Shown here in pieces: positions 62,007-64,000 of a stretch of DNA of 64,000 nucleotides. Within the stretch, counting starts at the first letter, position 1, and the number at the start of each line of letters is the position of its first letter. The position numbers and the translations under genes were made by a program. This DNA comes from Polaromonas sp. Lineage in GTDB: Bacteria; Pseudomonadota; Gammaproteobacteria; Burkholderiales; Burkholderiaceae_C. The notes beneath the pieces are model-generated. The model was given only the letters and a program-made list of their open reading frames with translations. It made no database searches and was not told where the DNA came from. Location of the stretch: the NCBI RefSeq assembly GCF_012927455.1, contig NZ_JABBPE010000002.1, forward strand, positions 186,001 to 250,000, given 5' to 3'.

Positions 62007-63313
62007 CAGGATTTGACAGCCCGGTACCCAATGTCCTTGCGGTATTGCACGCCATCAAAGTCAATTCCCTGGGCCACTTCATAGGCCCGCTGCTGCGCCG
62101 CCTTGACGGTACTGCCCAATGCCGTGACACACAGCACGCGGCCGCCCGCGGTCACGCTGATACGTTCTTGTTTAAGCGTTGCAGCATGGAACACCACGGC
62201 GTCTTCAGCAGCCTTGGGCAAGCCATGAATGACATCACCCTTGCGCGGCGCGAGCGGGTAACCGAGCGCGGCCATCACGACGCCCAAGGCCGGGCGCCGG
62301 TCCCACTCCAGTTCAATATGCTCCAGGCCACCCGATGTGGCCGCCATCATCACCTCGAACAAATCTGTTTTCAGCCGCAACATGATGGGCTGGGTTTCCG
62401 GGTCACCCATGCGGCAATTGAACTCCAGCGTCTTGGGCCTTCCCTTCGCGTCGATCATTAGGCCGGCGTACAAAAAACCGGTGTAAGTGATGCCGTCTTT
62501 TTCCATGCCCTTGATGGTGGGCAGAATGATCTCGCGCATGGCGCGCGCATGCACTTCGGGCGTCACCACCGGGGCCGGTGAATATGCGCCCATGCCGCCA
62601 GTGTTCGGGCCCTGGTCGCCATCGAGCAGGCGCTTGTGGTCCTGGCTGGTGGCCATCGCCACTACGTTTTTACCGTCGCACATGACGATGAAGCTGGCCT
62701 CCTCGCCTTGTAAGAATTCCTCAATGACAACGCGCGGCAGGGCCTTGCCGTCTTCACCTTCGTTGTGCTTCACACCCAGCACGTTGTGGTCAGGACTGGT
62801 GGCCAGCATGAACTCGATGGCTTCGTGCGCCTCATGCAGCGTCATAGCAACCACCACGCCTTTGCCCGCCGCCAAGCCATCGGCCTTAACCACGATGGGT
62901 GCGCCCTTTTCATCAACGTAGGCATGCGCGGCCACCGCATCGGTAAAGGTTTCGTAGTCTGCCGTCGGAATTTGGTGGCGCTTCATGAAGGCCTTGGAAA
63001 AGGCCTTGGAGCTTTCCAGCTGCGCCGCCGCCTTGGTCGGGCCAAATACCCGCAGGCCATGCTTGCGAAATTCATCGACGATGCCGGCAGCCAGCGGCTG
63101 CTCCGGGCCCACCACCGTCAGTGCTATCTTTTCTGTAGCTGCCCACGCCAGTAGCGCCTGGATATCCGTGATATCGACGTTCTCAAGCCGAGGGTCCAAC
63201 GCGGTTCCACCGTTGCCGGGCGCGACATAAACCGCCTGCACCTTGGGCGATTGCGCCAGTTTCCACGCCAGCGCGTGTTCCCGGCCACCGCCGCCCACTA
63301 CTAAAACTTTCAT
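62006..63313 (-). CDS. purD: Phosphoribosylamine-glycine ligase
   Basis: 435 residues. MKVLVVGGGGREHALAWKLA, the ATP-grasp part (GAPIVVKADGLAAGKGVVVA, VIEEFLQGEEASFIVMCDGK), DHKRLLDGDQGPNTGGMGAY and EFNCRMGDPETQPIM are all in place. It forms glycinamide ribonucleotide in purine synthesis. It is 61 nt downstream of yebC on the same strand and 1 nt from the acyltransferase gene. Confidence 0.97.
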   Translation of the reverse strand: MKVLVVGGGGREHALAWKLAQSPKVQAVYVAPGNGGTALDPRLENVDITDIQALLAWAATEKIALTVVGPEQPLAAGIVDEFRKHGLRVFGPTKAAAQLESSKAFSKAFMKRHQIPTADYETFTDAVAAHAYVDEKGAPIVVKADGLAAGKGVVVAMTLHEAHEAIEFMLATSPDHNVLGVKHNEGEDGKALPRVVIEEFLQGEEASFIVMCDGKNVVAMATSQDHKRLLDGDQGPNTGGMGAYSPAPVVTPEVHARAMREIILPTIKGMEKDGITYTGFLYAGLMIDAKGRPKTLEFNCRMGDPETQPIMLRLKTDLFEVMMAATSGGLEHIELEWDRRPALGVVMAALGYPLAPRKGDVIHGLPKAAEDAVVFHAATLKQERISVTAGGRVLCVTALGSTVKAAQQRAYEVAQGIDFDGVQYRKDIGYRAVKS

Positions 63314-63374
63314 GCTGCAGCTTTCATGGTTGTGCTCTTAATCTTGGGTAGCCAGTGCTGCGCTTGGAAAACAA

Positions 63375-64000
63375 TCATTCGGAAAGCGCTGCGTTGTGAA
63401 AGACTTCCTGCGTGTCGTCCAGGTCTTCCAGCACATCCAGCAGCCTTTGCATCTTCTGGGAATCTTCAGGCGTCAGCTCCACCGTGTTGTCGGCCCGCAT
63501 GGTGACTTCAGCCAGTTCGGGCTTCAGCCCCGCAGCTTCTAGCGCTTTCTTGACGGCTTCAAATCCGGTGTAAGGCGTCAGCACTTCTATGGCGCCATCG
63601 TCATGCGTGATCACATCGTCGGCACCCGCATCGAGCGCCACTTCCATGACTTTATCTTCACTGGTGCCGGGGGCAAAAATCATCTGGCCGCAGTGTTTAA
63701 ACTGAAACACCACGGAACCTTCGGCGCCCATGTGGCCGCCGTGCTTGGAAAAGGCATGGCGCACTTCGGCAACGGTACGCACCTTGTTGTCGGTCATGCA
63801 GTCGACCAGAATGGCGGCCCCGCTGACGCCATAGCCTTCATAGCGGATTTCCTCGTAGTGAACGCCTTCCAGGTTGCCCGTGGCCTTGTCAATATTGCGC
63901 TTGACGTTGTCGGCCGGCATGTTGGCCGCCTTGGCTTTGTCCACCGCCAGGCGCAGGCGCGGGTTGGTGTCCAGGTCGCCACCGCCCAGGCGTGCGGCCA
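63375..64000 (-). CDS. YebC/PmpR-type regulator or translation factor (partial)
   Basis: The gene enters from the right edge; about 208 residues are visible and roughly 30-35 N-terminal residues are missing. [59 protein letters not shown] and [16 protein letters not shown] identify the YebC family. Members act on DNA as regulators, and newer work on the family assigns a role in translation of difficult motifs. C-terminus is complete at 63375. Confidence 0.95.
   Translation of the reverse strand, partial: AARLGGGDLDTNPRLRLAVDKAKAANMPADNVKRNIDKATGNLEGVHYEEIRYEGYGVSGAAILVDCMTDNKVRTVAEVRHAFSKHGGHMGAEGSVVFQFKHCGQMIFAPGTSEDKVMEVALDAGADDVITHDDGAIEVLTPYTGFEAVKKALEAAGLKPELAEVTMRADNTVELTPEDSQKMQRLLDVLEDLDDTQEVFHNAALSE

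Overview
The window looks like chromosome of a betaproteobacterium of the order Burkholderiales, most likely family Comamonadaceae (Polaromonas/Rhodoferax/Acidovorax-like). This is inferred from the GC-rich coding sequence, the protein character, the gene orders (purD-acyltransferase-hemF-nadD-rsfS-rlmH-maf-rng; dnaX-ybaB-recR; tolB-pal-cpoB next to tRNA-Lys; surE-pcm-nlpD) and two families of short dispersed repeats. It is almost entirely ordinary chromosome. I see no intact insertion sequence, prophage or CRISPR array.

Layout. 1-2370: sodium/solute symporter pair, a TPR protein and a small membrane protein (minus strand). 2510-5945: ppsA and its divergent regulator ppsR. 6200-12964: a Fur-box-studded iron island with a P19/cupredoxin/FTR1/polyferredoxin ferrous iron uptake operon, bfr, the stump of a TonB-dependent receptor, bfd, a possible 28-residue membrane peptide, tonB-exbB-exbD and hemP. 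12985-20407: housekeeping (HbpS-like protein, Bax-inhibitor-1 protein, rlmD, VOC protein, nlpD-pcm-surE, quinone reductase). 20525-22633: a divergent FtsH-like membrane AAA protease standing alone. 23111-28961: aldehyde dehydrogenase, SDR, then moaA-mobA-moeA. 29029-33618: an RND efflux pump. 33912-37299: rnhA, a yafS-like methyltransferase, a scrambled gloB and mltD. 37321-39262: a DUF3096 peptide and a decayed NitT/TauT-type ABC transporter of which only the binding protein is intact. 39415-43491: MAPEG protein, recR, ybaB, dnaX, SRP RNA and tRNA-Lys. 43571-48265: tcdA, a YeeE/YedE transporter and cpoB-pal-tolB. 48255-56199: lipopolysaccharide/surface glycan genes with msbA and an O-antigen-ligase-like protein. 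56196-64000: rng, maf, rlmH, rsfS, nadD, hemF, acyltransferase, purD and yebC, tightly packed on the minus strand.

The most notable signals are genome-wear phenomena. Repeat family A (paired 'atagct' and 'gcccgt/gggct' blocks) and repeat family B ('acgcttgtcgcttcgcg' with a C6/G5 hairpin) occur between genes and also inside open reading frames of moeA (both families), dnaX, pcm, rlmD and probably nadD, where they are translated as extra peptide. gloB contains a middle segment that reads as GloB only on the opposite strand, i.e. an internal inversion plus a deletion, yet an ORF remains open across it. A TonB receptor and the ATPase and permease of an ABC transporter survive only as frameshifted fragments next to intact partners. 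All family assignments come from reading motifs by eye; no database search was run.
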